Assembly: GCA_035601815.1 (NCBI GenBank)
Contig: DATNNN010000046.1
Location: 1 to 11,753 of the forward strand
Origin: DATNNN01 sp035601815
GTDB lineage: Bacteria; Pseudomonadota; Alphaproteobacteria; Rhizobiales; Xanthobacteraceae
Direction: 5' to 3'
Length of the DNA stretch: 11,753 nt
Shown: positions 1 through 8,932 of the stretch, piece by piece
How the letters are laid out: each line of letters begins with the position of its first letter
Numbering within the stretch: position 1 is the stretch's first letter
Notes under the pieces: model-generated
Seen by the model: the letters and a program-made list of their open reading frames with translations, nothing else
Told to the model about the DNA's origin: nothing
The model's database searches: none
Made by a program: the position numbers and the translations under genes

Positions 1-354
1 GTGGCGGCCGAGGAGTTCGGCATCGTGCTCTGCCTTATTCTGGTGGCGCTCTTCGCCTTCGTGGTGCTGCGCGCGCTCAGCCACGCGCTCGCCGACGAGG
101 ACCGCTTCACGCGTCTCGCCACCGCCGGGCTTGCCATCCTGTTCGGCGTGCAGTCGGGCATCGCCATGGCGGTGAACCTGCACCTGATGCCGGCCAAGGG
201 CATGACGCTGCCGTTCATCTCCTACGGCGGCTCGTCCTTGATCTCGCTCGCCTTCGGCATGGGCATGCTGATCGCGCTCACGCGGCGCCGGCCGCGCGCG
301 GAAGCGATCGCCGAGCTCGAGCACCAGGCCGCGCGCGGAGGTCTGCCTGCATGA
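1..354 (+). CDS. ftsW: Lipid II polymerase / division protein FtsW, C-terminal part (5' end outside window)
   Basis: This is the last 117 codons of a SEDS-family membrane protein; the gene begins before base 1, so the GTG at base 1 is an internal valine codon, not a start. FtsW is the septal peptidoglycan glycosyltransferase that works with FtsI (PBP3) in the inner membrane. Visible are the family segment AAEEFG at the left edge, three hydrophobic stretches (about residues 7-27, 41-60 and 78-95 of the fragment) and the C-terminal SEDS signature PFISYGGSS (residues 71-79), followed by a basic cytoplasmic tail. RodA is the alternative paralog, but the position directly before murG in a dcw cluster favours FtsW. 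Its stop codon overlaps the murG start in ATGA (351-354), and the murG ribosome binding site lies inside this gene. Confidence 0.93.
   Translation: MAAEEFGIVLCLILVALFAFVVLRALSHALADEDRFTRLATAGLAILFGVQSGIAMAVNLHLMPAKGMTLPFISYGGSSLISLAFGMGMLIALTRRRPRAEAIAELEHQAARGGLPA
337..342 (+). promoter_or_regulatory. Ribosome binding site of murG
   Basis: GGAGGT lies 8 bases before the murG ATG at 351 and inside the ftsW coding sequence. It is among the best Shine-Dalgarno matches in the window and fixes the murG start despite the 4-base overlap with ftsW. Confidence 0.75.
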
Positions 355-1460
355 ACAAGGCGGCGCCGCCGCTCGTCCTCATCGCGGCGGGCGGCACCGG
401 CGGGCATCTGTTCCCGGCCGAGGCGCTCGCCGGCGCGCTCGCCGCCCGCGGCATCGCGGTCGAGCTCGCCACCGACGAGCGCGCCGCCCACTACGCGCGC
501 AACTTCCCCACCCGGGCGCTGCACGTGCTTCCCGCCGAGACGGTGCGGAGCAAAGATATCTCCTCCTATGTGCGCACGGCGTTCGTGCTCGCCTACGGCA
601 CCGCGCAGGCGCTCCGGCTGCTCCTGCGCATCAAACCGCAGGCGGTGGTTGGCTTCGGCGGCTACCCCACGGTGCCCCCGGTGATCGCGGCGTGGCTCTT
701 GCGGGTGCCGCGCATCGTGCACGAGCAGAACGCGGTGATGGGCCGGGCCAACAAGCTGCTCGTGCCGATCGCGAGCGCGGTGGCGACGGGCTATCCCGGG
801 CTCCTCTCCAACACGCCGCAGCACGCCGGCAAGGCGCTGCAAACCGGCAACCCGGTGCGGCCGGCGGTGCGGGAAGCCGCGGCGCAGGCTTATGCGCCGC
901 CCGCGGACGACGGTCCGATCCGCATCCTCGTCTTCGGCGGCAGTCAGGGCGCGCGCGTCATGAGCGAGGTGGTGCCGGCGGCGATCGAGCGCCTGTCGGA
1001 GGCCGTGCGCAAGCGCGTCGAGGTGGTGCAGCAGTGCCGCACCGAGGACGTGGCGGCGGTGAAGGGCATCTACTGGCGCCTCGGGCTCACGGCGGAAGTG
1101 CGCACCTTCTTCAGCGACCTGCCGGCGCGCATGGCGGCGGCGCATCTGGTGATTGCTCGCTCGGGCGCGGCCACGGTGTCCGAGCTTGCGGTGATCGGGC
1201 GGCCCGCGGTGCTGGTGCCGCTGGCGCACGCGCTCGACCAGGACCAGCTCGCCAACGCCAGCGCGCTCGCGGCGCTCGGCGGCGCGCTCATCATGCTGGA
1301 GAACGATTTCACCCCCCAACTGCTCGCGGATGAGATGGAGCGGCTCCTCGCCGCGCCCGCATCGCTCTCCGCCATGGCGCTGGCGGCGCGCCGCGCCGGC
1401 AAGCCGAATGCCGCGGAAGCGCTCGCCGATCTGGTCGTGCGCGTGGCGCAAATCGGATAG
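351..1460 (+). CDS. murG: UDP-GlcNAc:lipid I GlcNAc transferase MurG
   Basis: The 369-residue protein is the peripheral membrane glycosyltransferase that adds GlcNAc from UDP-GlcNAc to lipid I, giving lipid II on the inner face of the cytoplasmic membrane. It shows the two-domain GT-B pattern: the N-terminal glycine-rich loop GGTGGHLFPA (residues 14-23, with the conserved His19), GFGGYPTVPP, the HEQN segment at 124-127, the second glycine-rich loop GGSQGA (196-201), and the UDP-GlcNAc binding region SGAATVSEL (271-279, Glu278) followed by DQDQ (296-299). Length matches the family. The start is supported by GGAGGT 8 bases upstream and by an N-terminus that leads straight into the first strand. 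It overlaps ftsW by 4 bases and is followed by murC after 11 bases, so the three are likely co-transcribed. Nothing is missing or unusual. Confidence 0.97.
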   Translation: MNKAAPPLVLIAAGGTGGHLFPAEALAGALAARGIAVELATDERAAHYARNFPTRALHVLPAETVRSKDISSYVRTAFVLAYGTAQALRLLLRIKPQAVVGFGGYPTVPPVIAAWLLRVPRIVHEQNAVMGRANKLLVPIASAVATGYPGLLSNTPQHAGKALQTGNPVRPAVREAAAQAYAPPADDGPIRILVFGGSQGARVMSEVVPAAIERLSEAVRKRVEVVQQCRTEDVAAVKGIYWRLGLTAEVRTFFSDLPARMAAAHLVIARSGAATVSELAVIGRPAVLVPLAHALDQDQLANASALAALGGALIMLENDFTPQLLADEMERLLAAPASLSAMALAARRAGKPNAAEALADLVVRVAQIG

Positions 1461-1471
1461 AACGGCGCTCC

Positions 1472-2874
1472 ATGAAGCTCCCCCGCAAGCTCGGCCCCAT
1501 CCACTTCGTCGGCATCGGCGGCATCGGCATGAGCGGCATCGCCGAGGTGCTGGCAAACCTCGGCTACGCGGTGCAGGGCTCCGACGTCAGTGAGAGCGGC
1601 AACGTCAGGCGCTTGCGCGAGCGCGGCATCAAGGTGATGACCGGGCACAATGCCGCCAACCTCGACGGCGCCGAGGTGATCGTGGTGTCGTCGGCGATCA
1701 AGCGCGACAATCCCGAGCTCGCCGCGGCGCGCTCCAGGCGCCTGCCGGTGGTGCGCCGCGCCGAGATGCTGGCCGAGCTGATGCGGCTGAAATCCTGCGT
1801 CGCCGTCGCCGGCACCCATGGGAAAACCACCACCACCTCGCTCGTCGCCTCGCTCCTCGACGCCGGCGGCTTCGATCCCACCGTCATCAACGGCGGCATC
1901 ATCAACGCCTACGGCACCAATGCCCGCCTCGGCGCCGGCGACTGGATGGTGGTGGAGGCCGACGAGTCCGACGGCACCTTCCTCAAGCTGCCCGCCAACA
2001 TTGCCATCGTCACCAACATCGATCCGGAGCACCTCGACCACTTCGGCGATTTCGACGCGGTGAAGAAGGCGTTCCACGCTTTCGTCGAGAACGTGCCGTT
2101 CTATGGTTTCGCCGTCATGTGCATCGATCATCCGGTGGTGCAGGACATGGTGGGGCGGATCGAGGACCGACGCATGGTCACCTACGGCGAGAACCCGCAA
2201 GCCGACGCCCGCCTGGTCGATTTCGCCGCCGATGGTGCCGTGTCGAAGTTCGGCGTCTTGTTCCGCGGCCGCGACGGCAACAAGGCGCACACGCTCGGCG
2301 ATCTGAAGCTCCCCATGCCCGGCCGCCACAATGCGCTGAACGCCACCGCGGCGATCGCCGTCGCCCATGAGCTCGGCGTGCCCGACGAGACGATCCGCGA
2401 AGCGCTCGCGCGCTTCGGTGGCGTCAAGCGCCGCTTCACCCGCACCGGCGAATGGAACGGCGTCACCGTGTTCGACGACTACGCCCACCATCCGGTGGAG
2501 ATCGCCGCCGTGCTCAAGGCGGCGCGCGCCTCGGCCAAGGGCCACGTCATCGCCATCGTCCAGCCGCACCGCTATACGCGGCTGCGCGACCTGTTCGAGC
2601 AGTTCTGCACCTGCTTCAACGACGCCGACCAGGTGATCGTGGCGCCGGTGTATCCGGCGGGCGAGGCGGCGATACCGGGCGTCGACCGCGACGCGCTGGT
2701 GCAGGGGCTGCGAAGGAGCGGCCACCGCCACGTGACGCCGCTCAACGAACCCGCCGACCTCGCGGGCATCGTGCGCGGCATGGTGCGGCCGGGCGATTAC
2801 GTGGTCTTTCTCGGCGCCGGCTCCATCACGCAATGGGCCTACGCGCTGCCGGGCGAGCTCGCCGGAAAATCCGC

Positions 2875-2878
<4 letters not shown>
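1472..2878 (+). CDS. murC: UDP-N-acetylmuramate--L-alanine ligase MurC
   Basis: The 468-residue cytoplasmic enzyme uses ATP to attach L-alanine to UDP-MurNAc, the first step of building the stem peptide. The N-terminal Rossmann domain starts with HFVGIGGIGMSG near residues 10-21. The central ATPase domain carries the P-loop GTHGKTTTT (114-122, Lys118), the acidic motif EADESDG (162-168) and NIDPEHLDH (182-190). The C-terminal domain holds DDYAHHP (335-341), diagnostic of the Mur ligase family. The MurC assignment over MurD/E/F rests on the HFVGIGGIGMSGIAE start and the position between murG and murB. The ATG at 1472 has a poor Shine-Dalgarno sequence, but the N-terminus agrees with relatives and the upstream gene ends only 11 bases before, so translational coupling is likely. 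The stop overlaps the murB start (ATGA, 2875-2878). Confidence 0.97.
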
Positions 2879-3798
<920 letters not shown>

Positions 3799-3810
3799 GC
3801 GGAGCGGGGA

Positions 3811-4731
3811 ATGACCAAACACGTGGCGGTGCTCATGGGCGGCTGGTCGGCGGAGCGGGAAATTTCGCTCCGCTCCGGCAAGGCCTGCGCCGACGCGCTC
3901 GAGGCTCTGGGCCATCGCGTTTCCCGCGTCGACGTCGGCCGCGACGTGGCGCAGGTGCTCGCCGGGCTGAAACCGGACGTGGCCTTCAACGTGCTGCACG
4001 GCCATCCGGGCGAAGACGGCACCATTCAGGGCATCCTGGAGATCCAGTGCATCCCCTACACGCACTCCGGCGTGCTCGCCTCAGCACTCGCCATGAACAA
4101 GGCGGCGGCGCGCGTGGTCATGGCTGCGGCGGGCGTCCCGGTGGCGGAGGGCAAGGTGGTCGCGCGCTCAGAGGTATCTAGAGACCATCCGATGGCACGG
4201 CCCTACGTACTGAAACCGATTTGCGAGGGTTCCTCGGTCGGCGTGTTCATCGTGACCGAGAAACATACCTACCCGCCGCAGGAGCTGACCCGGCCGGACT
4301 GGCCCTACGGGGACTGGCTCATTGCCGAAAAATACATACCGGGCATGGAGTTAACCTGCGCGGTGATGGGCGAGGAGGCGCTCGGCGTCATCGAGATCGA
4401 GCCGGCGCAACGGTTCTACGACTATGAGGCCAAATATGCCGCCGGCGGCTCTAAACACGTGCTCCCGGCGCGAATTTTACCAAATGTTTACCACCAGGTG
4501 CGGAAGCTCGCCCTGACGGCGCATCGCGCTCTCGGCTGTCGTGGGGTCAGCCGGGCGGACTTTCGTTTCGACAACCGCCCGTCAGGCACAGGGGATCTCG
4601 TCTGTCTCGAGGTCAACACCCAACCCGGCATGACTGAAGTGTCGCTGGTGCCCGAACTCGCGGCTCACGCGGGCCGTTCGTTTGGCGAGCTGGTGAAATG
4701 GATTCTGGAGGACGCTTCTCTCGATCGCTGA
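3811..4731 (+). CDS. ddl: D-alanine--D-alanine ligase
   Basis: The 306-residue ATP-grasp enzyme joins two D-alanines for the end of the peptidoglycan stem peptide. Substrate and ATP residues known from E. coli DdlB are in place: Glu15 in SAEREISL, the HGHPGEDG loop, Lys135 and Ser141 in KPICEGSS, Tyr209 in FYDYEAKY, Arg248 and Asp250 in SRADFRF, and Glu267 and Asn269 in LEVNTQPGMT. GGAG at 3801-3804 lies 6 bases before the ATG. The last 34 bases overlap ftsQ in another frame. The coding sequence is intact, but from about base 4170 to 4500 it uses codons rare in the neighbouring genes (TTA twice, AGA, ATA, GTA, TCT) and has lower GC (about 57-58% on several 60-base lines) than the 5' part. This may mark a recombined segment; it does not affect the catalytic residues. 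Confidence 0.97.
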   Translation: MTKHVAVLMGGWSAEREISLRSGKACADALEALGHRVSRVDVGRDVAQVLAGLKPDVAFNVLHGHPGEDGTIQGILEIQCIPYTHSGVLASALAMNKAAARVVMAAAGVPVAEGKVVARSEVSRDHPMARPYVLKPICEGSSVGVFIVTEKHTYPPQELTRPDWPYGDWLIAEKYIPGMELTCAVMGEEALGVIEIEPAQRFYDYEAKYAAGGSKHVLPARILPNVYHQVRKLALTAHRALGCRGVSRADFRFDNRPSGTGDLVCLEVNTQPGMTEVSLVPELAAHAGRSFGELVKWILEDASLDR

Positions 4732-5636
4732 ATGCCCGGCGCAAGCCGGCGCAGGCGGTCGAGCGCACACCTCCCAGCCGTTTCGTTCTCTTCCTCCATC
4801 GTGCCCGCATTCGTGTCGGCGAAGCGCGCCTGTTGCGCGGTGCCGAGATCGTTTCGGTGATCGCGCTGTTCGCCGCCACCGGCGCCTACGGCGTCGTGCG
4901 CGGCGGCCACAGCGACGCGGTGATCGAGGCGGTGACCAGCGTCGGCGATACGCTCGCCAACGCCGCGGGTTTCCGCATCGAGGCGATCGAGATCGTCGGC
5001 GCCGTGCGCCTGACGCGCGCCGAGGTGTTGGCCGCCGCCGGCATCGGGGAAAATACGTCGCTGCTCTGGATCAATGCCGATGGCGCGCGCGCGCGGCTGA
5101 AGCGCGATCCGCGCATCGCCGAAGCTTCGGTGCGCAAGCTCTATCCCGGGCGGCTGGAGATTTCGCTCGAGGAGCGCAGCGCGTTCGCGCTGTGGCAGCA
5201 CGATCGCCAACTCGATCTCGTCGCCCGCGACGGCGGCGTGCTCACGAACGTCGCGCGCGACGATGCGCGTACGATGGACTTGCCGCTCGTGGTTGGCCCC
5301 GGCGCCGCCACGCGCGCGGCGGCCTTCCTCGCCGTGCTCGAAAGCGTGCCGGAAATCCGCGCCCAGACCGCCGCCGCGATCCTGATCGGCGAGCGGCGCT
5401 GGAACCTGCGCCTGAAGAACGGCATGGACGTGCGCCTGCCGGAAGCCGATCCCGCCGCGGCGCTTCAACGCCTCGTCGTGCTCGACCGCGAGCAGAAGAT
5501 CCTCACCCGCGACGTCTCCATCATCGATCTGCGCCTCTCCGACCGCACGCTCGTGCGCCTGTCGCCGGAGGCGGCGGCCGAGCGCGCCGACGTGCTCAAG
5601 GCGCGCGCGTCCAAGCGCAAGGGGGAGGAGACGTGA
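4698..5636 (+). CDS. ftsQ: Cell division protein FtsQ
   Basis: The 312-residue bitopic inner-membrane protein is the scaffold that, with FtsL and FtsB, controls the septal synthase FtsWI. It has a basic cytoplasmic N-terminus (residues 1-48), one membrane segment (about 49-66, IVSVIALFAATGAYG), a periplasmic POTRA domain (about 92-160, beginning FRIEAIEIVG and containing the ENTSLLWIN and DPRI segments), and a beta domain to the C-terminus. The start at 4698 lies inside ddl. It is chosen because the resulting MDSGGRFSRSL N-terminus resembles alphaproteobacterial FtsQ proteins as I know them, and no in-frame ATG, GTG or TTG follows soon after. Its Shine-Dalgarno match is weak, so coupling to ddl is likely. 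The stop overlaps ftsA in TGATG. Confidence 0.93.
   Translation: MDSGGRFSRSLNARRKPAQAVERTPPSRFVLFLHRARIRVGEARLLRGAEIVSVIALFAATGAYGVVRGGHSDAVIEAVTSVGDTLANAAGFRIEAIEIVGAVRLTRAEVLAAAGIGENTSLLWINADGARARLKRDPRIAEASVRKLYPGRLEISLEERSAFALWQHDRQLDLVARDGGVLTNVARDDARTMDLPLVVGPGAATRAAAFLAVLESVPEIRAQTAAAILIGERRWNLRLKNGMDVRLPEADPAAALQRLVVLDREQKILTRDVSIIDLRLSDRTLVRLSPEAAAERADVLKARASKRKGEET
5624..5630 (+). promoter_or_regulatory. Ribosome binding site of ftsA
   Basis: GGAGGAG sits 5 bases before the ATG at 5636, within the last codons of ftsQ. It decides the ftsA start, since that frame is open for more than 400 bases upstream. Confidence 0.75.
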
Positions 5637-6940
5637 TGCTCTCCCGCGGTCTCGCCCCGCGCATGCGCGCGATCTCGCCCAAGCGGCCGGCGGTGGTGGC
5701 GGCGCTCGACATCGGCTCGAGCAAGATCGTCTGCCTGATCGCGCGCCTGAAGCCGCGGCCCGAGGGCCAAGCGCGGCGCGGCCGCACGCATTCCATCGAA
5801 GTGGTCGGCTTCGGCCACGGCCGCGCCCGCGGCATCAAGGGCGGCGCTGTCGCCGACATGGCGCGCGCCGAAGAAGCGATTCGCCGGGTGGTGGACGCGG
5901 CCGAGCGCTCGGCCGGCGCTGAGATCGCCTCCGTCGTGGTCAGTATCGCGGGCGCAAGGCTCGCCAGCCAGTCCTTCGCCGCCTCCCACCGGCTGCCGCT
6001 GCCGGCGGTCGCCGAAGGCGACATCGGCCGCGTGCTCGACGCCGCGAGCCTGCACTCGGTGCGCGACGGCCGCGCCGTGCTCCATTCGCTGCCGGTCGGC
6101 TACCGCCTCGACAACGCCTCGGGCATCCGCGATCCGCGCGGCATGCTCGGCCAGGTGCTCGCGGTCGACTTGCACGTGGTCACCGCCGACCGCTCGCCGC
6201 TCACCAACATCATGCTTCTGGTGGAGCGCTGCCACCTCTCGGTCGAAGGTCTGATCGCGGCGCCCTATGCCGCCGGTCTCGCCGTGCTCGCCCATGACGA
6301 GGCGGAGCTCGGCGCCACCGTCATCGACATGGGCGCCGGCACCACCACGCTCGCCGCCTTCGCCAGCGGCCACTGCGTGCACACGGACGGCATCGCGCTC
6401 GGCGGCGGCCACGTCACCGCCGATCTCGCGCGCGGGCTATCGGCGCGGGTGGCGGAAGCCGAGCGGCTGAAGACGCTGCACGGCAGCGCCATCGCCGGCG
6501 GCTCCGACGAGCTCAACATGATCACCGTGCCGGTGGTGGGCGGCGACCGCAGCCACGCCGACGCCGTGTCGCGCGCCGAGATCGTGCGCATGGTGCGGCC
6601 GCGCATCGAGGAAATCTTCGAGATGCTGGCCGGCCGGCTGAAGACGGCGGGCATGCTGCGTGCCGCCAACCGGCGCATCGTACTCACCGGCGGCGCCTCG
6701 CAGCTCGCCGGCGTCTGCGATATCGCCGCGCGCATCTTCGGCGCGTCGGTGCGCGTCGGCCGGCCCATCGCCATCGGCGGCTTGAACGAGGCGGCGCACG
6801 GCAGCGCGTTCGCCGCCGCCGCCGGCCTCCTGGTCTATCCGCAATTCGCCGGGCGCGAGCACTTCGAGCCGCGCCGGCGGCATGCGGAGCATTCGGGCTA
6901 TCTCACGCGCGTAGGACGTTGGCTCAAGGAAGCTTTCTAA
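5636..6940 (+). CDS. ftsA: Cell division protein FtsA
   Basis: The 434-residue actin-like ATPase tethers FtsZ filaments to the cytoplasmic membrane and recruits later divisome proteins. The actin fold is shown by the phosphate-1 loop ALDIGSSKIVC (residues 23-33), the phosphate-2 loop VIDMGAGTTTLA (229-240) with IALGGGHVTADLA after it, and the adenosine-binding RRIVLTGGASQLAG (346-359). The FtsA-specific 1C domain occupies roughly residues 105-200. The C-terminus, TRVGRWLKEAF (424-434), is the amphipathic membrane-targeting helix. The start at 5636 shares one base with the ftsQ stop and has a strong GGAGGAG site 5 bases upstream. The open frame upstream of it is the shadow of ftsQ. A 76-base gap separates it from ftsZ, the usual order. 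Confidence 0.97.
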   Translation: MLSRGLAPRMRAISPKRPAVVAALDIGSSKIVCLIARLKPRPEGQARRGRTHSIEVVGFGHGRARGIKGGAVADMARAEEAIRRVVDAAERSAGAEIASVVVSIAGARLASQSFAASHRLPLPAVAEGDIGRVLDAASLHSVRDGRAVLHSLPVGYRLDNASGIRDPRGMLGQVLAVDLHVVTADRSPLTNIMLLVERCHLSVEGLIAAPYAAGLAVLAHDEAELGATVIDMGAGTTTLAAFASGHCVHTDGIALGGGHVTADLARGLSARVAEAERLKTLHGSAIAGGSDELNMITVPVVGGDRSHADAVSRAEIVRMVRPRIEEIFEMLAGRLKTAGMLRAANRRIVLTGGASQLAGVCDIAARIFGASVRVGRPIAIGGLNEAAHGSAFAAAAGLLVYPQFAGREHFEPRRRHAEHSGYLTRVGRWLKEAF

Positions 6941-7016
6941 GGAACCACGAACGGCCGGCGGCAGCCGGCGCTAACCGAGGCAAGGGCGCAACAGGCTGCC
7001 CGAAAGGATGAGGACC
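6941..7016 (+). promoter_or_regulatory. ftsA-ftsZ spacer with ftsZ ribosome binding site
   Basis: This 76-base spacer contains a small GC hairpin (GCCGGC at 6954-6959 and 6964-6969, loop GGCA) without a following T-run, so it is not a convincing terminator. AAGGA at 7004-7008 lies 8 bases before the ATG at 7017 and selects that start over an ATG at 7008, which would overlap the site. I see no clear promoter in the spacer, although ftsZ promoters are common in or upstream of ftsA. Confidence 0.5.
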
Positions 7017-8645
<1,629 letters not shown>

Positions 8646-8668
8646 ATTTCCTGGCTGTGGACAAGTGT

Positions 8669-8702
8669 CGCCCGGGCCGGCAACGGCCCGGGCGCTTTCG
8701 TT
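8669..8702 (+). terminator. Rho-independent-type terminator after ftsZ
   Basis: A perfect 11-bp GC-rich inverted repeat (8669-8679 with 8684-8694) closes a GCAA tetraloop and is followed by CTTTCGTT. It starts 23 bases after the ftsZ stop. The U-tract is short and interrupted, but the stem is very stable. It probably separates the dcw transcript from lpxC. Confidence 0.8.
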
Positions 8703-8708
8703 GCAACG
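8699..8708. repeat. 10-bp perfect palindrome CGTTGCAACG
   Basis: The self-complementary sequence lies directly behind the ftsZ terminator stem and overlaps the first base of a tandem repeat. It could be a protein-binding site or chance. Confidence 0.45.
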
Positions 8709-8727
8709 GGTGGCGAAGGGTGGCGAA
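8708..8727. repeat. Tandem 10-bp direct repeat (GGGTGGCGAA twice)
   Basis: Two perfect copies stand head to tail (8708-8717 and 8718-8727) in the noncoding gap between ftsZ and lpxC. One copy per helical turn would place two sites on the same DNA face. No function can be read from the sequence. Confidence 0.6.
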
Positions 8728-8773
8728 AAGCCGGCGGGTTCACGTCGTAAATGCGTAACAGTTGGTAAGAAAG

Positions 8774-8793
8774 CGTGACTTGCCGCCGTCACG
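8774..8793. repeat. Inverted repeat CGTGAC-N8-GTCACG in lpxC leader
   Basis: Two perfect 6-bp arms (8774-8779 and 8788-8793) are separated by 8 bases. The spacer contains the candidate -35 hexamer of the lpxC promoter, so the repeat is placed like an operator. It could instead fold as an RNA hairpin if transcription starts upstream. Confidence 0.5.
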
Positions 8794-8807
8794 AACCCGG
8801 CTATCGT
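8780..8807 (+). promoter_or_regulatory. Candidate sigma-70-type promoter for lpxC
   Basis: TTGCCG (8780-8785) and TATCGT (8802-8807) are spaced by 16 bases, a fair match to the alphaproteobacterial housekeeping consensus. It would give a leader of roughly 120 bases before the lpxC ATG. It is the best pair I found in the 8703-8932 gap, but it is a weak match by itself. Confidence 0.35.
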
Positions 8808-8888
8808 GCCGACAAATCAAGAAAGCCCCGCCACATCGGCACTTCAAAACGGGCTCGGGTGCATGGGGGAAGCGTCGGGATAGGGGTC

Positions 8889-8911
8889 GGAGGACGCATG
8901 TAGCGTCCTTC
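8889..8911 (+). promoter_or_regulatory. lpxC leader hairpin
   Basis: Bases 8889-8897 (GGAGGACGC) pair with 8903-8911 (GCGTCCTTC) in a 9-bp stem with one G-U pair and loop ATGTA. There is no T-run after it, so it is not a standard terminator. It ends 21 bases before the lpxC start. A Shine-Dalgarno-like GGAGG is in the 5' arm, and the loop, together with the first base of the 3' arm, gives an ATG-TAG start-stop. It may regulate lpxC translation or be a DNA-level site. Confidence 0.5.
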
Positions 8912-8932
8912 AGGTTCTCGGACGGTGGGGGC

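Noticed and set aside
222..1556. Minus-strand open frame (444 codons) opposite ftsW and murG
   Set aside because: Arg-rich low-complexity translation opposite confident genes.
4732..4734. ATG immediately after the ddl stop as the ftsQ start
   Set aside because: It is out of frame with the FtsQ coding sequence and its frame soon closes.
6954..6969. GCCGGC-GGCA-GCCGGC hairpin between ftsA and ftsZ as a terminator
   Set aside because: Only 6 bp and no T-run; the repeated element is itself palindromic and common in GC-rich DNA.
8751..8768. Five-codon ATG mini-frame (MRNSW) before lpxC
   Set aside because: No Shine-Dalgarno sequence, and it lies upstream of the candidate promoter.
8775..8903. 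42-codon GTG frame in the lpxC leader, ending at the ATG-TAG
   Set aside because: No ribosome binding site, basic low-information sequence, and it overlaps the candidate promoter.
8762..8932. 57-codon N-terminal extension of lpxC from a TTG
   Set aside because: The family N-terminus begins at the ATG at 8933, and the extension would cover the candidate promoter and hairpin region. Its sequence resembles no LpxC segment.
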